DNA from: Ulva prolifera
Lineage: Eukaryota > Chlorophyta > Ulvophyceae > Ulvales > Ulvaceae
DNA: 64,000 bases
Assembly: GCA_023078555.1 (NCBI GenBank)
Contig: CM041202.1
Coordinates: forward strand, 2,414,022-2,478,021
Direction: 5' to 3'
The notes under the pieces are model-generated. The model worked only from the letters and a program-made list of their open reading frames with translations. It did not search any database and was not told where the DNA came from. Made by a program: the position numbers and the translations under genes. This document shows, in pieces, positions 25,375 through 37,119 of this stretch (position 1 is the stretch's first letter; each line of letters starts with the position of its first letter).

Positions 25375-27273
25375 TATACCCCCTTGTTTACACCCCCTCT
25401 GTACTTCAGTAACTCCCCTCAGTAGACCACCTGCACTCCAGCACCCTTGCTGCACCATTAATCAAACAGACAACCGCAACCGCCGCACGCGTCCGACGTC
25501 CATGCACGGCGTTTCGCTCCACTTCCATGCCGTGAAACGCCGCCCCGGACACAAACCCCCAGCAACCGCCACGGCTGATGCCAGATCAAAGCATACCATT
25601 GCCGAGCCCCTGCGCGTCGCTGGGTGCATTCGTGGCGCAAGCACTACATGTGCTGTGTGATACGGCATGGAAACCCTGTGGAAGCCACGGCGGCAGGTTT
25701 ACGCATGATCGCATAGCCGTATTCTCATTGGGAATTTCGACATGGGGTGTCTGACGCGACCGCAAATGCAGGCTCAGGCGGAGGCGTTCGCGTTTGGCTT
25801 TGTCAACGCGACGAGCACGTGCCCGACGGCGCTGTGCACAGTTGACGCCGAGATCCTCACGGAGGCCGTCAACAACGTCCTCGCAGAGGCCGCCACCTCG
25901 GCCATCACCACCGGCTGTGCCAGTGCGCCTCCTCTTGAGAGCTGCTTACCCTCCCAGTGTACCACTGATCCACTGCTGTGTGTTGCCGCTGTAGACTGCT
26001 GCTGGTGTACCGCTGCCGAGCACTGCCGCTGTCAATTCAATGTTGAACTGTTCGGCAAGCTGCTGCTGTGAATCCCTGCTGTGTATTGCTGCTCCGCTGC
26101 TGTGAATCACTGCTGTACCGCTGCTCTCTGCTGCTGTGCCATGCTGCCCTGTACCGCTGCTGCCTCAAATTTTCGAGACATAGCATGCACTGTTCATGTG
26201 CGGCGCAGCCAGCTGAGAGGCCGTACGGGAGGAGGAGAGGTGAGACGAGCGCTGTATGCAGACTCGACGAATCAGACCGTGGACATCGTCGAGGTCAACC
26301 GGGAGTTTGTGGCCAACACGTCCCTTGCGCTCGCAAGCATCATCTCCAACGTGTGCCTCCCGCCCCATGTTGGTGATATTGACTGCCGCCCTTTGAAGGG
26401 GATCCCCGTGTCCCCCCCAAACCGGCGTGTCGGCATCATGTGCCCCCCCATATGACGCTGGTTGCGTAGCGACCACGCAGGAGCTGATCAGAGCGGATTT
26501 GAACTACTTGCGTCTACTCCACGTCTGCACTTGCAGGTGTTGTGTATCGCATTACTAGCTTCGCATGACGGACATGCATGCACATGCATGTGCATGCATG
26601 CATGAACGCACCTATGCCCCCCCACGGCCCGCCCCGTGGCCTGTGCATGCACACAGCGTGTGTCCACACGCACATGCATGCTTGAGTAACTGCATTTGCG
26701 TCCGCGCTGGACCTAGGCCGCAAGCAAAAAGATGCCACACGTCGTGGCATGTGCAACGGTCCCGAGCAGATGCAAACTAATACCAAATATAATTGTACAA
26801 ATAGTGTATGCGGAGCGCTGCAGGTGTCTGTCATCGGGGGGCAGTGCTTCGTCGACGTCAACATCTCCGCCGCCACCCTCATCCAGCCCCTGGTGAACTT
26901 CTCCATGTCGACAAGCATGAACGGCGCCGGAGGCATGATGATGCCCCCACCTCCCCCCCCACCCTCCTCACCCCCACCTCCCCCCCCACCCTCCTCACCC
27001 CCACCTCCCCCCCCACCCCCCCCGCCAATGACTGGCCCCATCTGCCCGCCAGACAGCGCCTGCATCCGCGACAACCGCCAGTGTGCGGGTGAAGGGTTTG
27101 AGGTCGCGCTTGCCTGCTGCAGTGACGAGTTCCTGTGCGTGCGCCGCAACGACCGTTTCGCGCAGTGCCGCCGCGGAGGGGTGCCGGGGCTCGTCAACTG
27201 GGAGGGATCCATCCTGCCCTGCGGCGTTCCCAGCAACATCTCCGCAGCCGACCTACCACCGCCGATGCCGTAG
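21597..27273 (+). CDS. gene E: secreted Ala-rich, Pro-rich protein with CBM1-like C-terminus
   Basis: Nine exons: 21597-21669, 22858-22941, 23418-23552, 23917-24191, 24620-24835, 25221-25334, 25772-25922, 26262-26350 and 26824-27273. They join into one frame of 528 residues. Exons 3-7 (135, 275, 216, 114 and 151 bases) match gene D exactly in length and phase. Residues 1-24 form a signal peptide (MGGLKRAAMLPAIAAATLLTG...). Residues 25-379 are Ala-rich helical segments with paired Cys and many NxS/T sequons. Residues about 419-447 are a Pro-rich rod with two Ser-Ser breaks, and 465-494 is a Cys module (QCAGEGF..ACCS..FLCVRRND.FAQC) with CBM1-like spacing and one extra Cys. Most donors are GTGYGC. 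Export and a role in the cell wall or extracellular matrix are inferred; the Ala-rich region belongs to no family I recognise. Confidence 0.85.
22788..22850 (+). repeat. dispersed repeat copy in intron 1 of gene E
   Basis: It matches the 17437-17525 repeat (AAATCTGAATTTACTGAGC, then GGACATTGACGACTCCG) and ends about ten bases before the acceptor of exon 2. Confidence 0.55.
23339..23369. repeat. poly(C) tract in gene E intron 2
   Basis: 31 consecutive C residues. They begin shortly after a donor-like GTAAGT at 23327, although my gene model places no exon end there. Confidence 0.95.
25340..25373. repeat. poly(C) tract just after a 5' splice site
   Basis: 34 consecutive C residues, the longest run in the window, begin five bases after the donor GTGTGC of gene E intron 6 (donor at 25335). 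Confidence 0.95.
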
Positions 27274-29627
27274 CTCTCGACAAATCGGTTGAAGACTGTT
27301 TTCGCTAGTAGAAGTACTAGAGGCTGTGGGCTTCATGCCTAGTCGGCGTGCTGCGTGCTGTGTGCTGTGCGCAGCACACAGCAGCCTTGTCTGTCAAGGG
27401 GCGGGGGGCGGGCTGTGGATAGGGTTTGGGGGACTTGCACACGTGGCACAGCGTGCTGTGCGTGCGCAGCGTGCGTGACACGCGCTTTCACCCTCAGGGC
27501 CGGTGGCACCGCCGCAGCAGGCGCCGCTCTTTCTTGCGGGGCTGTTAGTCGCTATTTGCTTTGACCGCTCGTTTTCAAGTGGGTAGCGTTGTGATTGAGA
27601 TAGATGGACCCATTCTTCATGGCCGCGATCTACAGACAAGCAGACCTGTGTATTATGGCACTGCACATACATGGCAGTGTGGGGCTGCCTGCTGGCTCGG
27701 AAAGTCCTGCCGCCTAGGCATGGGTGGAAGAGGATGCTGTCTCGGACACCCTGTTTTCCCCACCCTTCTGAGACAACAGCTTCCTCCTACCTCACGCGGT
27801 GAAACAGTTGTCTGCGAACGAGCCTTAGAGCGGGTCGAGCAAGGAAGATACCCCTGAGCCGACGCAGAGGAATGGGCTGGGTTGCAATCTGTATTTTGGG
27901 CATAGCAGGGGTTGTATTTTGATTCATTGGCTGCTGCTGTAATCTTTCAACTTGCTGCGATGCGCGGCAGTTCTGTCGTGGCAGGCATAGCAACGGCAGG
28001 GGTAACATTGACATGACACCCCGAGAATGTGACCAACTGCTTGACATCACTGCCTTCTCTGAATTGCAATCATGTTGCACAGGCAGCGCCAGTCCACCTT
28101 GTGTCACGGTAGGTCGTGCTCTTGGAGCGTAGGCTGCTCAGCTGGCAGCACTGCCAATCAACCCGCCCATACATCGGCCCCACCACATGCACACGTTCAT
28201 TTGTTGGCCATGCAAGCACGCACTCCGGCCCACGCTTCAGCCTAGGCGTGCCACAAGCACCGGACGCTTGCATATGGCAACAGCAGCTTGCATCACGGCG
28301 CAGTTCGGATGAACGCCTCCAGTGACAACAGCCCCGTCCCGCCCCACATGCCGCACATCGCACACACGCTCGCCCGCGAGGACTGAACTGGACACTCTGA
28401 CCGGTACTTTGGGGGGGTCAGGCGTGCGTTGACCCAAGTGTTGCCTCCTTGGGTCAACGCACGGTCAAGACAAAGTTTGCCCGTACTTTGACCGGCAATA
28501 AGAAACAGCATGCACAGTTGAGTCGGCATATGCACCAGTGACTCTACAGGTCAGCCTGCACCATCCCCCCATCATCTTTGCGACATTCACTATCTTTCTC
28601 CTCAGCCGCTTGCAATTGGCACTTGGCTCGACCGTTGCAACCTGATGGGAGCATCTCTAGCACACCTTACGTATCTCTTGAAAAAATGTACACTTGTAGG
28701 ACCGATTCTTGACCATGTCAACCAAAATGGTAGCTTCTGCGACTCGGGCAACCTATCACTGCGTACTCCATCATCTTCCACCCATTGCAGCACCGCTGAC
28801 GGGTCGCTAACGCTGACGCTGGCCGTGGAATTCTAGCCAATACCGAGCCCAACACCTGGCTGGAAAGAGGTAAGGGTCTGGGGGCGGGTCATGTAGGCCA
28901 GGATCGTCATCAGGCGGGTGTCTCAGAACAAATAACAAGTACAGATATCGAAGCTTGCCTTCCTGACGCCTTGGACTGCTGCTCGCCTAGCGCCTCGCAT
29001 GCCCTCAAATCACAATCCTGAGCCATCATGCTAGGACCATCGTTAGCTATCACATGGCGTCAGCGCAGCGATCCCGAGCGCCAGCAGTACACAACGCTTG
29101 TTTGGCCGCGCGGGGTGCGGAGTTCGTCGCACGTCTGAACGAGGCGTGATGTCCAATCATCCCAACATTTCCAATGTTTCCAGCCATCACCTGCCCCAGT
29201 CCACGGCCGTTCCAACCCGTGTACACACCCTCCAGCCCCCCCCCAGTAACAAGCTGACTGCAGGGAGCTGCGTCCGTGCATGGAAGCCCGAGGAAAACCG
29301 GCGAGTCCACCATCGCCGTCCACGTTCGCACCACATCTCGCCCCCAACACAAGAGAGGCCCGTCCTCGAACATCGTGACAGCAGCCATGCCGACAATTAC
29401 CTCGTTAGTTCTGTTGCCTGACACGATGGACCCACCGGCACCCTGCGGCCACGCGTCCACACCAGCTAGCGCTCGTCCACGCCGCAAGCCCCCATGCATG
29501 CCGCCACGTCGGGCGCCGCGATGCACACACGTGCTCGCCAGCCGCACTGACGCCACACAACTGCTGCACGAGTGCCTCCGCCGCAGCCCAGCGCTGTCAG
29601 TCCCGTCAAGAAGCGCCTCTGCTCGAG
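27274..29627. other. no supported gene; one strong hairpin
   Basis: 28424-28438 and 28448-28462 are 15-bp perfect inverted arms (GTGCGTTGACCCAAG) with a 9-base loop. A weaker fold-back (GCTGTGTGCTG) lies at about 27357-27382. Long minus-strand frames at 29050-29600 have no paralogue and a composition expected of GC-rich shadow frames. Confidence 0.45.
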
Positions 29628-32160
29628 TCACCTGCCAGGCTCGGCCCGGCACGCATGGGCAGCACCCCCGGCCGGCTCTGCGCCCTCCGGCACCGCATCG
29701 AGCGGAACCCGCACCGCCTCCCCCTCCAACGCCACTCCATGCACCGGCGGCACGTCCAGTGTGGCATCCACCACACGGCCAGACCGCACGCCATTTGGTG
29801 GCAGCAATGACCACCTCCGCGTACCTCCACCCTGCCGCAGCATTGCCGTGGTGCTTCTCCGCACGGCCGTCCACCCGGCGCGCAGCAGCCGCCGCATTCC
29901 CAGCACGTTCACAGCACACGCGACGATGGTCAGCAGGATGGAGGTGGCGATGAAGATCGTCTCGGTGGTGTTGGAGCGGCCACTGGAGAGGGCGTCGAGG
30001 CCGCCGTCGACGTGCGAGCCACTATCGGCGTCGCCGTCGCCGGTCATGGTGGAGGAGGCGCCGCGTAGCGCGAGGCTCGCGGCGTAGATCACGATCATGC
30101 CGAACTCGCACACGAGCGTGCTGAGGCTCAGCGTGAGCCTCCGCCTGCACACAAGGATAATCTCATGATTGGAGTCGATGCGGGCTTGGGCGACTCGCTT
30201 GGCTGCAGCGGTTGCACCCGGCAGTTGCACCCTGGGTAGTTGCAGCGGGGGTAGTTGCACCCTGGGTAGTTGCAGCGGGTGCAACTGGCCCGTTTTGCAG
30301 TTCTGCGACGCAGCGCTTCAGGCCTCCCGCAGAAAGAGCACGAAGGAGCTGTGGGGGGATACTGCCTGATGCAAGTTGTGTACTGATGGGAGCACTGGCA
30401 TGGCTGCTGCCTGGAGCACACTTCTCATGGGATGATAAGTGTGTCCTCACCAGGTGGCGTAAGGGGACCACAGTATGGCACGAGCATGTATCGGTCCCGG
30501 ATGCCGGAGTTGTCAATGTCCAAATGGATATGGCTATGACTCCCCTACTCCGGCGCCGGAGCAAAGTGTCGATGTAATCATGCATACATACATACAGATG
30601 TGAGTGGTTTTGCGTGTGAATTCCTAGCAACGGCTCGATGCCGGCCTCTGTCCTTTGTAACTACATACAGATCAAGAGGTGGCAGAGCTGGGGCACGCAC
30701 CGGTGTGCGCGCTGCTCGTCGGTGGCGGGGGGTTTGTGGCTGAGGTGGTGCGCTGCCGTGACCAAGGCGCAGTTGCAGACGGCAAGAAGCAGCTGCGTCC
30801 CGCCCATAGCCCACATCACCACGCAGTTCCTTGGGCCTGCCTCGCTTGTGCAGGAGCCTGTGATGGCCTGCAGGGCAGTGTTGGGTCATCGGGCCCGATC
30901 ACATAGAACAATTCCGAATATCCAGGTGTACTTTTTGGATGGCAGCCCTGAAAATGCTGCAAAGCGACCCAACACTGCTGCAGGGTGACCACTGTACGGC
31001 ATCAGTGGCTTCAGCGGTGCTTGTACACGCGAGGTGGTTGACCCACTTCGCATGGGAATCGTCCGAAACACAGAAGCAGGAGAGGAGGCCGGCAAGTCGC
31101 CGGACCGGTTCGGCAAGTGGAAGGGCATGTATGTTCCTATTCTGAGCTTCAGTGGTAAGGTTTGTCAAAGCACTCGTTCTGCACCTGCGGCCAATACCCA
31201 GCACAGCTTCCCCGCAAGTACGACTGAGCGCCTGACACAGGCACAATGGGATTACGGAGAAGTGATTGAACATAACAGGGTGATAGTTTTGTCTGGCCAT
31301 ATGTGTGTTGCAGTGTGTGTGACGTTCCTTGCCCGACACTGAAGTGTCACTTTGTGTCCGGCACTTCAGGTGTAGAAAACTTGTCACAGTTCGGCAGTGT
31401 GCGTAGTGATGCAGCTTCTGGACTTTCATTTTTGACACCACCTCATGTAACTATGCCTACGTACATCCATAGGCGCACCGGGACGAACAGGATGCATGCA
31501 ACTTCCAGGTCTGTGGCGTTGTCGAGCCGGCTCAAGCTCATCTTCAATCCTTGCCAGACCACCGCAAGGACAACAGGAAATCGCTTGTCTGTTGTTGGGA
31601 CAACAGAGCCGGACGAGACCGCTGTGAGTTCACTGGTGAGGAACGTGTCCATTGCCAGTGCGATTAGGTGCACAGTGATTCTCCGGAAGGGCTTCTGCAA
31701 CACAATCACAATCAGGATAGAAGGACGATGAAATGGGTTCATTAATCGGACCACTTGAACACACCTTGTCACGAGGCTGAAATATAGGAAAGACGAAGTA
31801 GTAGATCTGTAAAGTTGCAGCCAGCATGCGCAAGCGATGTGCTGTTGGTGTTGGACCAGAGGCAGCAATCCATACCACCTGAGCGAGGCACACCGCCACG
31901 TATAAACATGCAGGAGACAGCATCAGCAAAGATGCCCCAGATGTGTGCCATCCATATATATACACAACGGCCACAAGCGCGGCGCTGCAGATCCCGGCAA
32001 GAATTGCCCATGATTGCACAGAAGCTGGCATCTGGTCTGTGTTCAGCTGCTTCTGGCATCGTACAGCTTTGAACGCCCAGGACTTCCACAGTGCAGGTTT
32101 CACTGTCGCTGTGGACTGATCCTGGCCCGGCTCGAATTCTCCGGCTGCAGGATCGTCCAT
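29628..32160 (-). CDS. gene A: multi-pass membrane protein, paralogue of B and C
   Basis: Four exons on the minus strand: 32160-31765, 31694-31479, 30867-30701 and 30144-29628. They join with phases 0, 0 and 2 into about 431 codons. Exons 1 and 2 (396 and 216 bases) match gene B exactly in length. Likely membrane segments: two or three in exon 1 (SWAILAGICSAALVAVVYI and the following stretch), one in exon 2, one in exon 3 (GGTQLLLAVCNCALVTAA) and two in exon 4. The block LDNATDLEV in exon 2 is shared with B. Donors are GTGTGT, GTGCGC and GTGCGT. The tail after the last membrane segment is longer than in B and Gly/Arg-rich, so the true 3' end may differ. I do not recognise the family; transport or sensing would be guesses. 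Confidence 0.7.
30221..30280. repeat. 30-bp tandem repeat in gene A intron 3
   Basis: Two 30-bp units (GTAGTTGCACCCTGGG...) sit just upstream, in gene orientation, of the exon 4 acceptor. Each unit is itself two related 15-mers. The period is a multiple of three, which keeps the frame open without implying coding. Confidence 0.8.
30875..30977. mobile_element. MITE with 13-bp TIRs and TGCAGG duplication, next to a splice acceptor
   Basis: GCAGTGTTGGGTC (30875-30887) and GACCCAACACTGC (30965-30977) are perfect terminal inverted repeats. The 6-mer TGCAGG flanks both sides (30869-30874 and 30978-30983). On the minus strand the inner copy of this duplication forms the CCTGCAG acceptor used by exon 3 of gene A. 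It is the best-preserved of three copies. Confidence 0.8.
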
Positions 32161-32468
32161 CAGAGGGCTGGCAGCGTCAGAGACGCTTCAACCGGCCAAT
32201 CTCGATCGGCAAACCTTTCATCAGCACGACTACGCTTGATGTAGAGTTATGCCTCTTTAAAATCGGAGTGGTGGAAGAAGTCCGGAGCGCAAATGGGGGA
32301 TCCAGGGATCCACCGGAGCACAAATGCGCATCGGTACCCGGGACAACCAGGCGTGTTGGTTACAAAAAATAACGCATAACACGACCACATCCATGTTTGA
32401 CTTGTGTCGCTGTAATCAATTGTTGCCTGCACGCCGATATTGCACTACATTGCATCTGCAGCGCTTGG

Positions 32469-32911
32469 ACACTGTGGCTTCATGTGTTACAAGGACAAAG
32501 CAAGCGAGGCAGGTAGCACCGCAAGCAAGAACCAGGGGAACCGCACACCACGCAACAAGCCACACGCAGCAGACACCAAAACACCCACGGAACGGCAGCA
32601 CCCGCGCCGGCCACAGCCACACAGCCACACAGCCACACACACGCCCACGCCCACACGCCCACCCCCACCGGAACCCCGCCCACCAGCCAGGAGCACGAGA
32701 CCCAGAAGCACAAGCAGCCAAGGCCGCCTAGCAAACATACAGTGAGACCGCAACAACAACAACCCCCAGCCCGGGGAGGCCCCCGCCTCCCCCAACACAA
32801 CCCCCCCAAGCGCAGCCCACGCACACCACCCCGCCCGCCCGCAAACCCACACCCGTAACCCCCCCCGTAAGTCCAGCCCAGCCCGCCCAAACTACACTGT
32901 GGCTTCGTGTG
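32469..32911 (-). mobile_element. CTTGTAA-family retroposon with 18-bp target duplication
   Basis: Element 32487-32893 (inverted) is flanked by ACACTGTGGCTTCATGTG at 32469-32486 and the same 18-mer with one change at 32894-32911. The related sequence at about 38265-38320 has the flanks joined without the insert, so it serves as an empty site. The body matches the 3' half of the copy at 41752-42338. Confidence 0.85.
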
Positions 32912-34066
32912 TAGACTTGTGTCCTCAGGAGTGCGACATTCAGCTGTCTCATACATGGGCGCCATTTTGTGAACAGCAGAAAGCCCGAGGTCCTAAGGCC
33001 ATGCAGCAATTACAGTTGGTTCATATCCCTAGTTCATATAGACCATCAGAGTCCAGCACCATGGCTTGGTTACATGCATCAGGTGTCAGGCATGTCAGCC
33101 AATTGTAACTTCAAATATACCATAGCCCCTGAACGCCTTCAGCAGCAGCTGAACTGATTCCCTCCTGTCAGGTCAACAGTGTCATACCATTCCCAGCTAC
33201 TCAGACATATTGCTCGAGAGCCTGCACAGAACTGTCTTTGTATGGTCCATATGCAAACCATACATAGCGTCCGCATCCCACTGCCTTACATCTGTCAGAC
33301 GACTACTGTACCACATTTTCTGCTGATGCACAGGTCATCAGGTCCACTCCTGTTGCTGGCCACCTGCCCCGGCTCAACTTCAACAAACTGTAACATGACT
33401 CGGCATATGTGGTCCCGTTATTTCGGAGTTGACAATGTCCAATAGGATATGGCTCAGTAAATTCAGATTGACTTTACTTTACATGACGCTGCCATGCAGC
33501 TCTGAGCTCAGAGCTCAGCGAATCGAACACTCAAAATCAGAGTGATCGGCCGGCGACGACACGATCCAGCTGGCAGAGTTCTAGGGAGGCACATCACTGG
33601 TTCCTGCATTACGGTTTTGGCTGTCTCATGTGGTTCAGTGAAGCCACCAGTGGCCTCCTGCCACGTGGTCCTCTCCTGCAGTTGCAAAGGCTCCAAAATT
33701 TCCATCACATCTCGCCCCCCCTGTGCAGATCTCACACAGGACAGCCACGCAATCGTTGAACGGTTCAGATCCAGATATACACAACACCCGATTCCCTGAC
33801 AATGCTTCATCGCAGCCCACAGCGCGTCCAAGCTCTGTCGGTGTCCACACGTAATCCACGCGCGGCTCTCATCTCCCTCAGTATCAGCCACGCAGCCGTG
33901 ACGTCACACCAGCCTGATGGAGTTGCGCATGCCTAATCGTAGGGACACAGTGCGGACATGTTCCGACACAGCTGGCCTGACATGCATGTTTCAACACCGC
34001 TGGCCTGACATGCATGTTTCGACACCGCTGGCCTGACATGCATGCCTCATCTTTGAGACAGGTTTG
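32912..34066. repeat. duplicated flank of the gene B locus
   Basis: About 33340-33960 is collinear, at moderate identity, with 44460-44912 plus 49995-50060 on the gene C side. 32912-33330 also resembles 38320-38770. A minus-strand frame at 33891-33508 includes MEILEPLQLQER, partly preserved in the duplicate as VLEILQLQEG. It could be a decayed exon or 3' untranslated sequence, and I do not call it a gene. Confidence 0.5.
33965..34048. repeat. three-copy 28-bp tandem repeat
   Basis: Units at 33965-33992, 33993-34020 and 34021-34048 (GACACCGCTGGCCTGACATG...) differ by one to four bases. There are no spacers, so this is not a CRISPR. It lies just beyond the stop codon of gene B. Confidence 0.9.
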
Positions 34067-37000
34067 TCAGCAAGGCCTGGGCTGCAACGCCTCGTTAGCA
34101 GCAGCATCGGCCATGGCCGGCTCAGAACAAACCGGGTGCCGTTGCGGCGCCACGCGCGCCGAGCGCCGGGCCGCCCGCGACAGCCTCCGCCCGGTCTCCA
34201 GCATGCCGTGCAGCAGGCGCCCGGTGCCGAAGAAGTTTGCCATGAACACGAGCAGGGTGAGGAGAATGGAGAAGGCGAGGTATAGGATCTGCTCGTTCCT
34301 GGAGCGCTCGGCGCCGGCGTGCTGCTGCAGCTCCGGCCCCGCCTCGCCACGAAGCGCAAGGATGCTGGCAATGTAGATGCCGATGATGCCTAGCTCACAG
34401 GTCAGGGAGACACCATGCAGCGCCAGCTTGTACCTGTGGCAGCAGTGGCGGGTCGTTAGGCCCGATATTACATCGAGCAGAAGCAGTCACACGTCATTCA
34501 GCCCCGCGCCCTACGGCACACAACGTCACCTTGGGCCCGAGCACAAGGTCTTGGCCGCAAGTGGGCCATGACATGAATACATGCAAATAGCCAGATGGGC
34601 TTCGGGCAGCAACGTGTCCATGAGACGTGATCCGTTTGTAGCCCATACATATCAGTCGTAACATCTGAGACTTTGGTGCGTCGATGTGATACTGGCATGA
34701 ATTCGAAGCTGCGGCTGCTAGCGCTGCGGGCAGCAGGTTGAGGCTCTGCAGACAGAGCTGGAGGGCATGTCCGCCGACGCCGCGGAGAAAGAGGCGCGTC
34801 TCGTTGCGACCGAGCGCGAACTCGCCGCGCTCACCAGCTCCGCTGTTGCCGCCGGGTCAGCGTTTCCTGGTTCTCGACTGGATGTGGGTGTCGGTCAGGA
34901 GAATGGCGAGGCGGTGGCTACAGGTGGCCCCAGCCAGGAGTCCGAGGGGTTGGTGGCAGGGCTGCAGGCGGAGGTAGAGGAGCTGCAGCAGCAGCTCGCG
35001 GGGCACGCTGCACGTGCTGCGGAGATGGAGGATGAGGCTGCGGCGGTCACGGTGCAGCGGGACGCGCGGGAGGGCGTGCTAGCGGCGGAGGTGGAGGAGC
35101 TGGGGCAGCGGGTGCGGGACCTCGAGGGGGTGGCTGCAGCGGCCGCGGCTGAGGGGGCGGCTGCGGCGGAGGCGGCAGCCGGGGAGCGTGCGGAAGAGGT
35201 TGCGCAGCTGGAGGGACGTATCGCTGCACTGGAGTTGGAGCTAGCTGAGGCAGCGGCGGCTGCGACAGCACGTATGGCGGAGCTTGAGGCCGGGGCGGCC
35301 GCGGCCTCTGCGGCGGCAAACGCGACGGCGATGGCGGCGGCCTCGGAGGCTCGGTGTCGGGCAGACTGCAAGTAACATGGCGCAACGGACCCCGAGCATG
35401 GCGCCACAGGTCGCATCGAGACAGCCTACGTTCCCAGGCAGCTGACGTGCTTCACTATGCTCTTGTGACATGCTGTGCGGCAAGGAACTGTGCCAGAGTC
35501 ACATAGAGCACCTGCACAGGAGCAGCGGCACGACAGTTGCACTGCCACCACTGCAAGCAAATAGTCAGGGCATTGCGAGTTGCTGTTGCCAGCCATGGCT
35601 GGCGCCCCTCACGAGATGACGGCCGGAGCACGACCCAGCAGCAATCTCGACCCATCCATCATTGCATGCTGTTGGGCAGGTGCAGCGGGAAAGAATTCCT
35701 GGGTGGCGCCTGAGCTAGTCGCATCGGTAAAGCATGAAAGACCTACCGCTTGGCCTCTGGTCTGTCCTCGTTGATCTGCTTGCCGACATACTGCATCACA
35801 GAGGACACCACTGCATCTGCGACAGCAAATGCCAGCTGAACGCCTGCCATGATTCTCGTGTTGCGGCATGCTCTAGCTCCTGGCGTTCTCGTAGAGCACG
35901 CCGTTGCCTGCACATCATTGGTGGGTCTTGGACGGCCGGCGCCGCGGCCTCTGCAGTGGTGCAATGATTGCATCTCACTGACGCTGAGAGATACCACTCT
36001 GAGAAACACTCTTCCAGGTGAACAATGCAGTCACGTAGGACAGCTGCAGAGATTCATCCGGTGATGCTGTTTGCGGCAGCCTTCTGCGTGCTTGCACAGC
36101 GCGTGATAGATCTATCATCTAGATGCATCTAGATGCTGGCACCGCGTGTGCCCGAAGTATGCATGCATGCTCACATAGCTCCATCGACTGGGATACTGAC
36201 GACTGAGCGAACGCAACTCGGGAGGGACGTGTGTAACATACTTGAACTGACATCACGTAGGCATGTGGTACAGCCAGCTTCATATGGAGTCTGTTGATTG
36301 ACAGGAGTGCCATGCTGCTGTCCTGCCTGCAGCTCCGGAGACAGATGGTTCATGACCATGTGCATATTGGAGACAGGGATGGGGCATGATGTCACATTTT
36401 GCATGCCAGAGCGCACCTGCGACATCAGAATGTACCCTACTTCTAGATCTGTAGCATTGTCCAAGCTGCGTAGCACTTGCTTGAGACCTCTCCAAAGCAC
36501 ATCACCCTGCAGCGTAAGAAGCTGCCCTCCAACAGGCGACATGGCTTCCAACGTAGTGCTTGCCAGGATCAATGTAAAAAAAGAGTCCAGGCCGACCGCG
36601 ACAAGATGAACAACTGTGCTTCCAAACGGTTTCTGCAGGAACCCTCGCATTGTGACCTTGAAGCTTGATGGGCAGGGCCAATGTGTCGATGCAGCTGCTG
36701 CAGACAGGGCAAGCAGTGTCGACCTTTGATACTGGCTGGAAGAGCGGAAATGTAAAGTAGAACATTTGAATGACGCCCTGAAGGGGCCCAAGAGCGTTGA
36801 CAGGTGAAATCATCCCAATTGTGTTGAAGGCGAGCATGGTGGCGAAGGCGAAGGCCGAATAAAGGCTAGGGGGCAGCAAGAGCAGAGCGGAGGCCCCATG
36901 TCGTCGCCATCCATAAACATAAACTATCAGAACAAGGATTGCGCTGCAAGTACCGGCGGTGAGGTGCCATGCTCGCATGTACCGAGGCTGCACTGCTATG

Positions 37001-37119
37001 AGCTTCCACTGCTCGCTGATGGGCAAGCGCCTCAACACCTCACGCCGATCCTGGAAACTCGCGGCGACACTTACATCCTGCGGCACAGAAAAAATAGATA
37101 TTGCTTGGCCAGAGTCCAT
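34067..37119 (-). CDS. gene B: multi-pass membrane protein, paralogue of A and C
   Basis: Four exons on the minus strand: 37119-36724, 36632-36417, 35907-35747 and 34433-34067. They join in phases 0, 0 and 2 into a 379-residue protein starting MDSGQAISIFSVPQ. Predicted membrane segments: LTAGTCSAILVLIVYVYGW, ALLLLPPSLYSAFAFATML and a Phe-rich third segment in exon 1; STVVHLVAVGLDSFFTLIL in exon 2; AGVQLAFAVADAVVSSVMQ in exon 3; CELGIIGIYIASILAL and LAFSILLTLLVFMANFF in exon 4, about seven in all. Exon lengths and phases match gene A (exons 1-2) and, except for one base in exon 3, gene C. Intron 3 (1313 bp) contains a coding-like segment on the opposite strand. The family is not recognised. 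Confidence 0.75.
34737..35375 (+). CDS. coiled-coil coding segment inside intron 3 of gene B (opposite strand)
   Basis: An open frame runs from a plausible acceptor (GGCAGCAG before 34737) to TAA at 35373-35375, about 212 codons, with the first ATG at 34767. It shows long heptad-like runs rich in Ala, Glu, Leu and Gln (VEELQQQLAGHAARAAEMED, LAAEVEELGQRVRDLEGVA), typical of a parallel coiled coil. There is no upstream exon I can identify, and a GTAACA donor at the 3' end is possible. The minus-strand frame over the same bases is a low-complexity Ala/Ser shadow. It may be a nested gene, a captured exon or a fragment. No function can be assigned. Confidence 0.45.
   Translation, partial: VEALQTELEGMSADAAEKEARLVATERELAALTSSAVAAGSAFPGSRLDVGVGQENGEAVATGGPSQESEGLVAGLQAEVEELQQQLAGHAARAAEMEDEAAAVTVQRDAREGVLAAEVEELGQRVRDLEGVAAAAAAEGAAAAEAAAGERAEEVAQLEGRIAALELELAEAAAAATARMAELEAGAAAASAAANATAMAAASEARCRADCK

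Noticed and set aside
28645..28836. Frame with GSFCDSGN, similar to SFCDSTGN in exon 6 of gene E
   Set aside because: The similarity covers about 20 bases only, without splice sites or neighbouring exons; it is likely chance.
29050..29919. 289-residue minus-strand frame
   Set aside because: It overlaps gene A exon 4 in another frame, is Gly/Arg-rich and has no paralogue or motif I can defend.
33965..34048. Short direct repeats that might suggest CRISPR
   Set aside because: Repeats are directly adjacent with no spacers, and the genome is eukaryotic.
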